Assembly: GCA_018136815.1 (NCBI GenBank)
Contig: CM030941.1
Location: forward strand, 796,939-860,938
Source of the DNA: Isochrysis galbana
Taxonomy: Eukaryota; Haptophyta; Isochrysidales; Isochrysidaceae
DNA length: 64,000 nt
Direction of reading: 5' to 3'
A program made the position numbers and the translations under genes. Positions 22,800-33,719 of the stretch are shown piece by piece. The notes under the pieces are model-generated. The model was not told where the DNA came from. It did no database searches and saw nothing but the letters and a program-made list of their open reading frames with translations. Positions within the stretch are counted from its first letter, which is position 1; the number at the start of each line of letters is the position of its first letter.

Positions 22800-23670
22800 G
22801 TGCCCTCGGTCGTAGGCCGTGAATGCAATGATTATTTTCGCCGAGATCTCGAATTCTTCCTCCTCATCGGGGTCTTTGGGTTCTTCTTGATTGCTGACCA
22901 GGGCCACTTGTGTGGGGTGTGGGAAGGGGGGGGGGGGGTAGGTTGGTTCCTCTCCTTGTTCGTCCGCGTTTTGGGGCGGCGGGCGGCGCTTGCGCTTCCT
23001 CGCGGCTCTCCATCCACTCCGTGTGGCATTTGGCTGTGGAGCAAGCCTTTGCCCCTGGTGTGTGTGTGTGATGTTAGAGTCTACCGGGTTGGACTGTGTC
23101 CCGCCCGTCCGTGCTCACGGGGTGGTTCACGCCTCGTCTGAATGTGGTATGTGGCGTCTTTTCTCCCAAGGCTGGGAGGTCTCCATGTGCGGGCCTCCAT
23201 GCATGAGCATGGTTGGGTTTCATGTCAAATTTTGTACGTTTCCTTGACAGCCCCCATGGGGGGCTGTGAAGTTGGGGGTGCCGGGCCGGCCCCTCGTGCA
23301 CGAGCACGAGGGCGGTACCGCAGCAGTGTAGGGGCCGGGCCCGGAGGCCTCCCCTTATGGAGTTGTGTGACTCTTGCTGGGTGTGGCAGTCGCTGGTGAT
23401 GGCTGGTGTGCTGGTCTGCATGGCAGCCAGACATGGCTGCCATGCTGTGTTGTTCGCATGCTTCGCGGGCCGGCGCGCGCGATGTCTCGCGCGCACCTGG
23501 TTGGGGGGGTCGTCCGAGCGCGGGCGCTTCGGAGACATCGGAGTGTCCATGAGCAGGTCGTCGTCCTCGGCGGCATCGGCGCGGGGCGGGGAGGGGAGCG
23601 AGGCGCGCTCCATGACCCTATCAGTTTACTGATAGTTTTTAGCGGTAAGGAGTTAAAAGGTTTTGTTTCT
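22800..23670 (-). pseudogene. Hairpin module copy 3 and degenerate ORF1 start
   Basis: On the minus strand a perfect 8-bp stem (CTATCAGT-AA-ACTGATAG, 23635 to 23618) precedes ATG 23613 by 4 nt. The 39-codon first exon (MERASLPSPPRADAAEDDDL...PKRPRSDDPPNQ) aligns with that at 11683 and ends at a GT (23496), the same 117 nt from the ATG. An acidic stretch PKDPDEEEEFEIS near 22840-22890 may be exon 2, but the frame is not recoverable. Upstream of the hairpin is the motif aaccttttaactccttaccgc, an inverted R1 end. The whole lies just past the stop codon of CTF18. Confidence 0.6.
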
Positions 23671-23781
23671 TTAGTTTCTACAAGGCAAGATCTCGCGTGC
23701 GATGAGCGTGGCGTGCATTTATCATTTGTGTATTCCGAGGTCGTTCTACAACATCTTCTGGGGCTCGCGGAGAAGTTCATT

Positions 23782-26385
23782 TCACAACAAATCTTGGACA
23801 CGCACAGTGCGGCGCACCGCGTCAGTAACACCCTCCTGAAATTTGAAACGAACCGCATTAGCGGGTTTATTGGCGGAGGCAGCAGTTGTAACCGAAGTTT
23901 CGCAACAAAGCATTCGCTTACGTGAAGGATCTCCGACGGGGCGTCCAAACATGTCGCGGCTCGTCGGTGCATTCAGATTGGTTGCGGGCGCCTTGATCGA
24001 CCTAGCAGCATCGGCTGCGCTCAAGGCTGCCATCGGCTGTGATGCTGTAGTCGGCGTCGTTACACGAGGCTGCGTAACAACATGGCGACGCAAACTTTCC
24101 CTCTGAAGTTCTGCGTGAAGTAGCTGGCGAATGTGAGACGGCAGTTGGCGAGCCAGATCGCCAGCTGATTCAGGTCCATCTAGATATGAATGCCCTGGCA
24201 ATAATTTTGACAACGGCGGGTCCAGCGTCAACGCATGCGACGCGTCGCTATGGTGGCTGTGCCGAAGGCGAAGGCCAAAACTGATCATATTGTCCACCAA
24301 CGATGTGAGAAGTTCTTTCTCTTCAGTATTTAGAATGTGACTCGCGGTGTTTCGAAAGGGTGGAGAGAGCAACGATAAGAGAGGAGAGACGAGATCAGTG
24401 ACAAGGGCCGAGGCATTGTAACGGCTGGCAGTCATCGAGGGCATGCTGGCCCGCCACGATGCCAGAAGCTGCGAACCCTCGCGCTGCTTCGCACGTTGCT
24501 CTGCAGCTGCTTTCGGAAAGCGCAGTTGCTCCTTGGGGAATGCAACAGAACATGAATGCTGGACTCCAAGCACCGAGAAGTCGCCATATGCCATGAGGGC
24601 AAAATGACCTTGCGTGTATTGCATATGCGTGCGATACTGATGAAGAGAGAGCCACTCGGCTGCTTCCGCAGTCCGTGAAAGGAGCGGATCCGCATAGCCG
24701 ACGGTAAGATAATTCTCGTGAAGCCCTGTCCATGTGAAGGAGGTTTGGGGTACGGGAAGAAAATGTCAAGTTTATGCATTCCGCGTATCACGTCTAGGGC
24801 ATATAGTAGGAAGCTGATGGTCAGCGTGGTGCGATGAGCATAACCTACCGTCGATGATTCGTCCAATATCGGCACGATTGAGTGCGTTGAAGAGTTCTTC
24901 TTGTCGGGGATTGTGGAATTCGGCACTGCCCGGCCCAACTCGGTATCGACTTGGCTTCATCTGTGCGCGTGGTGCCACGCCTGGACTGGGTAAAATGAAG
25001 ACCTGTTTCCACAAGTCCAGAGCGCCTTTGGCGACATCCTTGTTGCCAACGGGCATGGTGAGCAGTGCCTCATACGTGAGTTCCTCTGAGCGCATGCGAG
25101 CGAACTGCAAGGTATTCAGGCATGCACGAACGTCGCCATCAGCCATTTGCACCAGCTTGTTCAGGGTGTGATCATCGGCTTTGAGGCCCTCCTTGTTGCA
25201 CACTGTTTTAAGCCGGAAGACTAAAGCAGCGTCTCGCCCAGGCTTGAATTGTATCACCTCGGCGACCTCGCGCAAGGGTCGGAGTGCTGGCGCATAAAGG
25301 TCATTACAGATGCAAATGACAGGACGATGCAGACCATCCCCCGATTTGGACTTGGCGCGTTGGCCAATCTTCTCAGTCACTGCCCCCTTCGACTCGTTGT
25401 TATGCGTGGCAAGACGCAGTAGTTCGGAGATTGCGCTGGATCCTTCACCACCACCCATCGCGCCATCGATTTCGTCAAGCACAACTAGCACAGGCTTGCG
25501 CGTCCCAAAAACAGGTTGCACCTCAGTTGCGTCTTTGATACGCTGCTTCAGCACCTTGGCACTCCGATCATCCGATGCGTTGATTTCCATGAGTTCGTAT
25601 CCGGCATGCTTTGCAACTACCTTGGCTAGGGTTGTTTTGCCTAATCCTGGCGGGCCACTAAGTAAGAGGAGCTGCCGCTCTGGGCGATCATTGCGAGCTC
25701 TGCCTCCGAATGTATCTTCAAGAGCCCCGCTTGTGCGCTTTCTCTTGCCGAAGACGTGCCCTTCCCATGCTTTCACCCAGTGCAGCACTTGACGATTGAT
25801 CCGCTCGTCCGAAAGCAGATCCATGAAGGACCGCGGAGAATATCGATCCACCCACAACCCGGTGTTTGTCGCAGCAGAACTCGGCAAGGCAGATGCGCGC
25901 CCCTTGACAACCAACTTCTCTCGCTCCACATTCTCTATCATCGCGGCGATGGGCAGGAGCGTTTGGTGCCTTAAGTCTATGGCAATTCTCTTACGCGGCC
26001 CCGGTGCCATAACGCGGATCTCTACATCAGTTCCTGCTCCATCAGGACCATGATGTCCTGGCACACGGAACTTTGTGTGTGCTTCAAATGTAATATCGTG
26101 AATGGGATCATCATCAGCAGGGCACTGGTCCATTGATGCGTCTTCCAGGATCGGCGATGTGAGATGTGTGAGCTCACTCCCACGCTCCTGTTCGTACGCG
26201 GAGGGCTCCCGTTCTCGTTGCGTGTCGGCTGCGGCAACCGAAACGCTGACCCCGGCGGTCGGGACGCTCATCTCTTCCCCTGGTATGCCAAACTCCTCCT
26301 CAAACGCATCTGCCATCGCTTCGTCGTCATTCGAGGCGTGCTCCAAGTCGCCAGCTCCAGGGTACTCCTCGTCGTCAGACTCCAT
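23782..26385 (-). CDS. CTF18: CTF18, large subunit of the alternative clamp loader
   Basis: Predicted 826-residue AAA+ protein of the CTF18-RFC complex, which loads PCNA and acts in sister-chromatid cohesion in the nucleus. Two exons: 26385-24849 and 24725-23782; the 123-nt intron restores IIDGLHENYLTVGYAD. The N-terminus is acidic (MESDDEEYPGAG). Walker A GPPGLGKT lies at 244-251 and Walker B LDEID at 303-307, with INASDDRS and a sensor region QFKPGRDAAL. The C-terminal block VRFKFQEGVTDAVRRTVRVQD is diagnostic of CTF18. The Met at 26385 was chosen because upstream codons are low complexity. It is divergent from the small ORF at 26854, with only 470 bases between them. Confidence 0.93.
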
Positions 26386-26582
26386 CCTCGTCGAGCGAGC
26401 AGCTGCACACGCCCCAGGGTGGGTAGCGGCGGTCCAGGGAAAAGTCCCACCCACCCCCTGAACTCTTCCTCTCCACAGCGCGCGACGGCAGAGCCCTCGC
26501 CCGCCGGTCGGGTGGCGCGCGAGAGGCGGGAAAAATTGCGGAACCGAACAACCCACGAGTACTTTTTATCCACTTTTTTTTA

Positions 26583-26665
26583 ATGACCAGCGGGCTTTAG
26601 TTTGCGCTAGTTAACGGCGACGGAGCAGCGAGGGGGCGCACGAGACCGGAGATAAGAAGAGGGGT
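26583..26665 (+). repeat. Dispersed repeat family G, copy 1
   Basis: About 80 bases from aatgaccagcgggctttag are the inverse of 62938-63022, with high identity. Both copies lie in short spaces upstream of possible gene starts, so a shared promoter-like sequence or a solo element end are both open. Confidence 0.65.
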
Positions 26666-26853
26666 GCTCGGCTAGTCTACTTACTACCGAGCCACGCACC
26701 GACACTCCCCCGCGGGGGGGGGACGCCGATAGTCCCGCTTTCCCTTCTCCGCCGCGCGCGCCCCCGCACCGCCCAAGCCCAAGCTCTTCCTCTGTCTCTC
26801 TCTCTATACGCAGCACAGCCCTAGCTGGGAAACACAGGCACAGCAGCACAGCC

Positions 26854-27197
26854 ATGTCGTCCCTCCCAGTCCCCAGCACGCCCGACCCCGTCGGCGCGGT
26901 TGACCCCGCGGCCGCCCCCGCGCCAGTCTCCCCGCCGCGCTCGGGCGTGCAGGACACGCTCGCCCCTGCCCTAGACGATATCTGCCCGCCGGACGCTCTT
27001 ACGCTCCTGGAAGCCTGGAAGCCACTAAGGCCGCCCTCGCAGCCGGCCGGGCGCCGGCTCTCGCCGGTGCCCTCGCCATCGTCGACGACGGGCGTCGGCG
27101 GCGCTGGATGTACGTCCGCGGCGCCTCGCCCGCGGGCGGCTACGCCCTCGTTCCCGACGAAAAGGGCCAGAACTCAAAGACGTTCACGGAGTTGTAA
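26854..27197 (+). pseudogene. Small protein gene broken by an 8-bp duplication
   Basis: From ATG 26854 a proline-rich start (MSSLPVPSTPDPVG) leads into DDICPPDALTLLEA. Here tggaagcc is present twice in tandem (27008-27015 and 27016-27023). With a single copy, the frame would continue in helical sequence (AALAAGRAPALAGALAIV) and then RRRRWMYVRGASPAGG, ending FTEL and TAA at 27195. As it stands the frame runs into low-quality sequence. I do not recognise the family. The duplication may be a transposon footprint, a polymorphism or an assembly error. Confidence 0.45.
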
Positions 27198-27202
27198 TGG
27201 GC

Positions 27203-27683
27203 GGCCTCGTCCTAGTTGGGCTGTCAGTCCGTAAGCTTACGGTGGTTTTGAGCTTACACTTACATCAGTACTTACATCAGTACGAATATCAGCTTACACC
27301 CCTATTATAACTTCTAGTATCGCCATTATTATACTTATACTTACTGGGGGGTGTTCAGCGTGCAGCGCGTGGCGCGCGCGCAAAGGGGAGGGCAGCGCAA
27401 ATAAACAGAGACCACGAGTTGGCAGGTGCATGTGAATGAAGAGGTCAAGAGTCCAAGGTGGTGGGGGGTGGGCAGCTAGCAGGAGAGATAGGCGGGGGGA
27501 GGGAGCGGGCTGGCGCGCCTCTGCGCTTGTTCGCGGGGGCTCGTTCCCGCTCCGGAGTTTTGTTTTTAGTTTTATTTTTGAACTGGCAGCCTAGGAACTA
27601 ACATCAGTATATCAGCTCCTGGGGAGCTAATACTAATGCATCAGTACTAATATCAGTACTTACAGCCCAACTAGGGGCCTCGT
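27203..27683. mobile_element. hAT-type MITE, 465 bp
   Basis: Terminal inverted repeats cctagttgggctgtcagtcc (27211-27230) and its near-complement (27656-27675; 18 of 20 match) are flanked by a perfect 8-bp target duplication ggcctcgt (27203-27210, 27676-27683). The interior has no ORF of note and is rich in catcagtac motifs. An 8-bp duplication is the hallmark of hAT transposons (also of a few others). It separates the end of the broken gene at 26854 from the LINE-like ORF1 fragment. Confidence 0.85.
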
Positions 27684-28087
27684 TGCAGGCTCGTTCGCTT
27701 CGTTCGACTTCCCACGCAAGCTCCTGCTCAACATCAACGGGGCCCCCTACCCCGTTGAGTACGCCGTTCGTAACTGCCGCGAACTCGGAGGCGACATCAA
27801 GAACCTCAGCATCCATGCCCGACCCAACCAAGGGCTGCAAAGGCTACGTCAAAGCGTACGCACAAGCGTTCCATCCCCCCCTTCGCACCTGTGTTTGCGA
27901 AGAAGAGAAAGCCGCACGCCCTGAGCGCGAGGAACGCAAGCGCACGGCCCCGCCTAAGATGACCGTCCAAGAGGCCATGAACCCCAACGCCCCGGAACTG
28001 TGCAAGCGTTTCCCGAATGGGAAGTGCCCCATGAACATCATGGGCAAAGCATGCAACCGCTCGCACGAGTGCCCGGGAGCATGGAAA
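27684..28087 (+). pseudogene. LINE-like ORF1 fragment with CCCH-type zinc knuckle
   Basis: After the MITE, the frame FDFPRKLLLNINGAPYPVEY matches the ORF1 at 12800-12960. A frameshift near 27828 leads to TKGCKGYVKAYAQAF, then a basic linker and CKRFPNGKCPMNIMGKACNR followed by SHEC, a Cys3His-like knuckle suited to RNA binding. The 760-bp insertion at 28088 splits the coding sequence inside CPGAWK. The region is degenerate and not expected to make protein. Confidence 0.65.
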
Positions 28088-28866
28088 AAAAACCTTCTAA
28101 TATTCTTACCGCACTCGCGGCGAATGGAACCACTACCTACTACACGTAGCACGTAGCATACTTTCTACGCCCCCACTCCCCCGGCCCTTCTCCCCCCGCC
28201 ATCAGGCGACTCCCCCCGTGCACTACTAGGGGGATAGGGGTGAAGGGCTTAGATATGGTCCGGTGGCCCGCGCCCCCCCCCGGTGATCTTTCCTCCCCTT
28301 CCTCCTATGTCTCCGAGTGGGCGGCCGACTTTGTCCCGACTTATCCTGTAAACTGTAAACAGGTGCGGGACTTACCAGTTTTTCGGTGAGCGGAGCTCTC
28401 GCTCCGCCCACCCCCCTTCTCCGCGCTCTCTCTCCCCTCTCCTGCGGCACGCGCGATGGCGCGCCTGCGGCAGGCCTGCAGCTGCCCTCTGGCGGCCCCT
28501 GGAGGCTCCTGGAGGCTGGAGGCTAGCTCAGGGGGCAGAGGAGGCTGGGGCTGGGCCCTGGCCTCCCCTGCCTCTCCCTCGCTGGCGCTCCTGGGCCTCT
28601 GGGGCCCCCACTCTGCACCTGTCTGCCTGTCGACCAGGGGGGGAGGGGGGGTTGGAGCGATGGGCTGGCCACGACAGGCCAGGACGCGCGAGGCAGGCGT
28701 GCCTGCCAGGGTCAGCAGGGCAGTGGCCTCATGGCAAGCCATCAGGCGTGCCAGGAGGATGAGTGGTTCCTCCCCCATGGCAGGGGAGGAGTGGAGAGAG
28801 GGGGGGGCTCGTGCCCCCCCATGGGGCAACCAAGTATAAACTTAGTTGTGCCCGGGAGCATGGAAA
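28069..28866 (-). mobile_element. R1 element, 760 bp, with 19-bp target duplication and hairpin end
   Basis: The element fills 28088-28847. It is flanked by perfect 19-bp copies of gtgcccgggagcatggaaa (28069-28087 and 28848-28866). Its left end is an A-run then ccttctaatattcttaccgc. Its right end is the hairpin aaccaagt-ataa-acttagtt (28828-28847), which abuts the duplication exactly. Read on the minus strand the hairpin is followed after 5 nt by an ATG, as in the ORF1-type modules. A minus-strand frame of 163 codons exists (28341-28829), Ala/Pro-rich and not convincing. A 19-bp duplication fits target-primed retrotransposition better than most DNA transposons. Confidence 0.85.
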
Positions 28867-29385
28867 GACGGTAAATGCACGATCGTCTGCGCGTTTCCAC
28901 GCGCAAGCGCCGGACCCCCCGGAAAAGCCCAAGGGCGGCTTTTGCGCCCTAGGCGCTGACTGCCGCTACCTTCACAAGTACGTGCAACCCGCCCACCCTA
29001 TGCATCGACAGAACCTTCTAATCGTATATGCGCTAACATTCAACCCCACACTTGGCGGATACCCAGGTGAAGGACCAGTCACAATCGCCTCCTACAACAT
29101 CAACGGCGCCGCACACGGCGCCCTGGGATCGGTGCTCGCCCAAGCGAGAAAAGCGAGAGTAGACATCCTACTACTCCAAGAGCTTCACGCCTACGCCGAC
29201 GGCAGGCACCACCGAACCTGCATGACCGCCAAGCCGCCAAGGCTCCAGGGTGGCAAATGGTGCACGCGCCAGCCAATACCTCCGACCCGGCGAGTGGGGC
29301 AGGCGTGTTCCGGAAAGTGGGGTACCGTGGGGGAAAAAGTTGCTATGCGCACGCGCCGCGTCCTTGCGCCTGTACTAACATAACA
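28848..29385 (+). pseudogene. LINE-like CCCH finger and APE endonuclease fragment
   Basis: The interrupted frame resumes as CPGAWKDGKCTIV, then after a frameshift as GGFCALGADCRYLHK, a second CCCH finger. It is followed by VTIASYNINGAAHG and RKARVDILLLQEL, the N-terminal strand and glutamate motif (LQE) of the APE-type endonuclease that nicks target DNA for LINE insertion. A second frameshift near 29212 moves the continuation (GWQMVHAPANTSD, SGAGVF) to another frame. The element stops about 150 bases before prefoldin 3, and no RT follows. Confidence 0.75.
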
Positions 29386-29538
29386 TTCTGAGTGAAAACA
29401 AAACTATCACCTGGCCCTCTTTTGACGGAACGCGACTTTAGAGCTAGAGCTAGGACCCTCTCTCACTCTCTCACGGCCAAATTTTACAACGGCCACCAGG
29501 GTCGAGGACGAAGGGCCGCCGCGGGCGCAGCGCTCGCG

Positions 29539-30577
29539 ATGGCGGAGGCGGCGAGCCAGGGTGTGCTCGAGCAAATCCCGGTGGCGACCTTCATTGAAGA
29601 CATCGACAAGTTCATGGTGAGTCACAGTGTGCTTGCTAGAGGGGAGCCGCGACGGAGTATCCTGCCAAGGCTAGACAGGATTTGCCTGCATCGGTCTCCG
29701 CTGTTTGACGCTGACGGCTGAGTGCTGCTCTAGCCATTGGTCCAGTGCGAGACGGCGCTGATCCCACGAGTGGCCCTCTCCCCTCTCATATGCCAGGCCA
29801 AGGAAGGGTCAGCTGAAGCAGCCCTCGAGAAACTCCAAGCGTTTTATTCTGCATGCAAGGCGATCGAACAGCGGTTGTCACAGCGCAAATCCAGACTAAA
29901 GGCCAAGATTCCTGATATCGAATCAACCTACAATGCCCTGCTGCAGATGCAGCAGCAGGTGTGTAGGCACCTCAGTTATCGTTTCCCACATGGCGTCTTT
30001 GTGTTGTTGACAACCACGCCTTTCTCCTTCATTCCCTCTGCAGGCTGAACTTGGGGAAGCGCTCACGGCTCACTATGAGTTGGCGCAATGCGTTTATGCC
30101 AAAGCTACAGTCCCAGTGCACCAAGAAAACAAGGTTTGCTTGTGGCTAGGGGCCAATGTGATGCTTGAATATCCCCGAGAAGAGGTGCGCCAATCCTTGT
30201 AGACCCCAAAATTCCCGCAAAGCGCCAACCGATTGAGGCGGTCCCCTCAGTTGGTGTGTTTGCTTGATGTGTGTTTATCTTTGACATCACCCGTTTTTCA
30301 TTGTTCGCTGCATCGCACTGAAGCCGTAAGCATTGCTATGCGTGAGATTCATCGCAACGGATCCGAGCTCAACACTGACCACTTGCTGTGGCGTACGTAT
30401 CAATAGGCCATAGCACTTCTTGAGCGCAACTTGTCGGAAGCAAAGAAGACTCTCAAGGAACTTGTCGAGGATCAGGGGCTATTGCGTGACCAGATCACGA
30501 CCACCGAGGTCAACATGGCTCGTGTGTTTAATTGGGATGTCAAAGAGCGTCGCAAGCAAAAGGCAGCGGAGAGCTGA
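29539..30577 (+). CDS. Prefoldin subunit 3 (VBP1 homologue)
   Basis: Predicted 183 residues, cytosolic, an alpha-type subunit of the hexameric prefoldin chaperone that hands actin and tubulin chains to CCT. Four exons: 29539-29616, 29797-29958, 30044-30184, 30407-30577, all GT-AG and phase 0. The family signature IPVATFIEDIDKFM opens the protein. A first coiled coil (KLQAFYSACKAIEQRL), a beta-hairpin pair (VCLWLGANVMLEYPREE) and a second coiled coil (ALLERNLSEAKKTLKEL) follow, with the end TEVNMARVFNWDVKERR typical of PFD3. Length is normal for the family. The chosen Met is the last before the signature. Confidence 0.93.
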
Positions 30578-31400
30578 GTGAGATCTTGATAAGTGTCTAT
30601 GCTGCAGACACCGGAGCCTGCTGTGAAGGTTGCACTCAATTTGCATTGCAGTTGCGCTATTGGAGACCAAATACGATGATCCTCTGGAACGTTGGTTCCC
30701 CACCCCTCGTCCTCCGCTGCATGTGTGTTATACTCGAATCATCGCAAACAAAGGTGAGGTGCTCTCCTTGAAGAGATGCTGTCGCCCTGTAGAAAACGCG
30801 TCAATACGTTCGAGCGTTTCAAGAACTAGAAAAGGTTTCGGGAGTCAATCCTATGAAAACCTATTGATGATGCAAAGTAGTGCAAGCGTTACCAGGGTAT
30901 CCGCTTCGCCAAGCCAGGCGTGGTGTCTTCTTGTACAAGCAATATGCATTCTGGTGTACAATCTTCTGTCCGCCCGGCGTCTAAGTTGCAAGGGCCCGTG
31001 GGTTTTGCGCTTCATGGCGTTGTCGATAGTCGATTGTGTAGCGTTGCGAATGCTATCGTTCTCACGTTGCCGCGCCGTCTTTTTCTTCTGGCGTATTTGC
31101 TATGTGTTGAGTGTTTCAAGTTGCACATTCTAAGACAACAAAAACTTGGTCAGACGACCATTCGCTGCGCGCACAAAGCAAGCGCCAAGTGCGCAAGGGC
31201 TCTGCGCCCCTAATTCTGCTATACCTGCGACGGCGGTCGCTGCCCGCCGGAGCCCTAGTCCTAGCCGCTTACGCCGGCATGCGCGCGAGTACCACGAAAC
31301 CGCGACTTGCAAATTGCGGAGGTTGCAAGAAAGTCTCGAATTCTCACATGTCGTGAGTGGAGGTTGTGACCGTTGACAAAGGACCGCCGTATCGGCGCGC
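30578..31400. other. Intergenic region, no gene seen
   Basis: 3' flank of prefoldin 3. Several short frames are present but none has a family pattern or good composition. Poly-G blocks begin at about 31406. Confidence 0.5.
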
Positions 31401-31405
31401 GAAGG

Positions 31406-32245
31406 GGGGGGGGGGGGGACCGCGCGGAAGGGGGGGAAGGGAACGGCGGAGGGGGGGGAACAGCGGAGGGGAAGGGGAGGAGCGGATGGGGGGGGAACAG
31501 CGGGGGGAAGGGGAGGAGCGGGGGGGGGGGGAGCGGAAGGGGGGGAGAGTTGAGCAGGGAGACGCAGCTCACGTCCGAACAAGACAGCGGCCGGCGATTT
31601 AGGGACGACGCGACCGGCCGTCCCGCTCGCAGGAAGTGCCGTCCGCGACCCATTCGGCGATCTAGAAGCTCGAGAATCAACGGCGGACGGCGCGGTAAGG
31701 CGCGGTGAAGTGGGGAACTTGGGCTCGAACTCGGACTCGTGGGGCAGGAAACGGGGGTGGACTCTGGACAGCAGGCTTGGAATCGTACTTGGAAAGAGAG
31801 GGTGGGGGGCCGGAGGTCGGCGCTCCCATCGACGCGGCGGAAGAAGAGGACGATGCCGGTGGTAACTCGACGATTCTTAGACTTGTAGGGGGGCTCACGG
31901 CGGCGTGAGTGGGAGGGGATAGCTTTATCGTTAGCGGCGGCTCGGACTCGTACTCGGGAGATTTCTTGGGTTTCGGATTGGGCTGTAACTGTTGGGTCTT
32001 AAACGCGTGGACAATTACCGTAACGGTAAAAATAAAACTCAAATCTTTGAATTTCGAGACGAAAATCGGCGGACCAGGATCTGAGCCCAGGGAGAATCCG
32101 AATCTGCACGCCTTGAGTGACCAAGACGAACATAGAAGACGATATTGTCAGAGCAAGGCTCATCTCACTCTTGGAGATTGCCTGCGAGGGCGCGCAAGCA
32201 GCTAGCGCGGAACGCGGTTCTAGTGGGGAGCTCATGGAGCTTTCC
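31406..32245 (-). mobile_element. Fragments of the Ty3/gypsy element, minus strand, with poly-G tract
   Basis: 31555-31650 (minus) encodes GRVVPKSPAAVLFGRELRLPAQL, nearly identical to the integrase region at 41350-41415. 32120-32240 (minus) matches 42050-42130 (ccgcgttccgcgctagctg...caatctccaagagtgagat), the 3' end of that element. Their order is reversed relative to the longer copy, so at least two truncated copies or a rearranged LTR are present. Directly downstream of the integrase stretch the sequence becomes pure G/A blocks (31406-31550). Confidence 0.7.
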
Positions 32246-32689
32246 TCGGGGGTGACTACGGGCGTGGTGATCGACGCACGACGCACGACGCACGCACGGA
32301 GCACGGAGGGCGCGGAAGTGTGGAAGGAGGCTTGTGGGAGGTGGTGGCAGGCGACTGGGGGTGGCTCAGGCGCGTGCTTGGCTTGTATTGACTCGTTGAC
32401 TCGGGGTATAGACTCGGGAACTCGGGGGGACTCGCTTGGGAACACGGTGGGACTCGACGAAGTTGCTACAAAACCACTCACGAAAAACCCAAAAACCAAA
32501 GTCCTTGGGCTCAGAAAACTATAGATAGGGGTAAGCACAAGTATCCCTCAAAAGACGCCCAAATATCCATGCAAAATATCTGCGATATATCCATTCGAAA
32601 GCCCAAATATCCAGAAAATATCCATTCGTAAAAGCTTTGCATATGGTATGTGTAGCTAGGTTGCTCAACATATTAAAGCCACATGCTGT

Positions 32690-32727
32690 TGTATTCAGGC
32701 CTTTTGGCGCCAAAAGGCCTGAATACA
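32690..32727. repeat. 38-bp perfect palindrome
   Basis: The 19-bp end sequence tgtattcaggccttttggc is followed at once by its exact complement, centred on ggcgcc, giving 38 bases with no mismatch and no spacer. It looks like two transposon ends joined head to head. Confidence 0.95.
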
Positions 32728-33339
32728 GCACATGCATATATATGTCACATAGATAGATAGAACACATCAAGAGCCCTGTTTCTTGCGTTTGTTGCGATTG
32801 TATCGCAACATCACCGACACTTCCAATTGATCCGACAACGACCGGACCCGATGAGCACCAAACGAACACTGCATCAAAGAGCAAGAGAACACGCGCTCAC
32901 ACGAAGCAGAATTAGGAGAGAGGCAAAATGTTATTCGAGCAGCCAATGCCCACGTGGGGAATTTCGAGTGGTTGGATGCCCACCAGGCTAGGACGTCTCT
33001 TGAAAAACCTTCCACGTCGGAATGGTCGATGTGTGTACCTTGTACCTTGGCAGGAAAGTAGGTAGGAAGAGAGCTCTCGCTGCAACCCATTACTCACATC
33101 GTGGATATTAGCAAAGCATGCCAAGGCGCTGAGACGCTGCACCAAAGCTCATCGACCCGCCCGTATGCAAACGCAAACGCCGGGTTGAATGCGCGTAGGA
33201 ACCCTGTGAAGTGTGAAGCGGTGCTGCTCCTTGCAACAAAATGGAGCGGCACATCGGTCCTCTAAACGATCCTCGAGATATATGAGAACGCGCCGGAGAC
33301 TTGTTGCACAAGGCCCCTCCATTGAGTAAGACTGTGAAG

Positions 33340-33465
33340 ATGTTAGCCTAATATCTAGATATTAGGCTATCTACTTCCAAAAAGCACTATCTATATCTAG
33401 CATCTAGCTAGAAAGCGCTAGGCCACTATTTGCATCTATCTAGATAGCTATGCACGTACTCATGC
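33340..33465. repeat. AT-rich palindromic tract (ctatctagatag type)
   Basis: Includes a 26-bp perfect palindrome at 33344-33369 centred on ctag, followed by several agcactatct and tctagatagc motifs. Related tracts occur at 42490-42650 and 48960-49280. Confidence 0.75.
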
Positions 33466-33495
33466 CGAAATATTCATGCCAGGAGGCCTGAATAC

Positions 33496-33712
33496 AACAA
33501 AGACCCTAGACGACAAAGCTCACGAACTACCCCAAGCATCCTCACGGGCACTCGCGAACGCGTTCCAAGACGTCTCGGCGCACCTCGTCGTTCGAAACTA
33601 CAAATTCGAGATGAAAGATATCATCACCATCAACTCCCTGGCGAAGGCGGTCGAAAATCAAGGATTCATCTTCCTCCAAGGCAACCAAGAGCGCACCAAG
33701 GTAGTAGTGTAA
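33496..33712 (+). pseudogene. LINE-like ORF1 fragment
   Basis: The frame ASSRALANAFQDVSAHLVV, then INSLAKAVENQGFIF and GNQERTK, aligns with ORF1 residues encoded at about 12550-12710. It stops at 33712. Downstream bases to 34230 contain further stop-broken, possibly element-derived sequence that I could not assign. Confidence 0.65.
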
Positions 33713-33719
33713 TGGGCCT

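Larger units (their letters stand above)
32690..33495 (-). mobile_element. hAT-type remnant bounded by inverted repeats
   Basis: Inverted ends: tgtattcaggccttttggc at 32690-32708 and, inverted, the same with two changes at 33477-33495. Between them, 32767-33090 (minus) encodes a hAT C-terminal dimerisation domain: FSRDVLAWWASNHSKFPTW, then SPNSASCERVFSCS and a HRVRSLSDQLEVSVMLRYN end. The catalytic N-terminal part is missing or too degraded to see. No clean 8-bp duplication was found at these ends, so they may not be the original termini. Confidence 0.7.

Noticed and set aside
28800-28866. HDV-like ribozyme at the element 5' end
   Set aside because: The stem-loop is a simple hairpin; I could not find the nested double-pseudoknot pairings needed.
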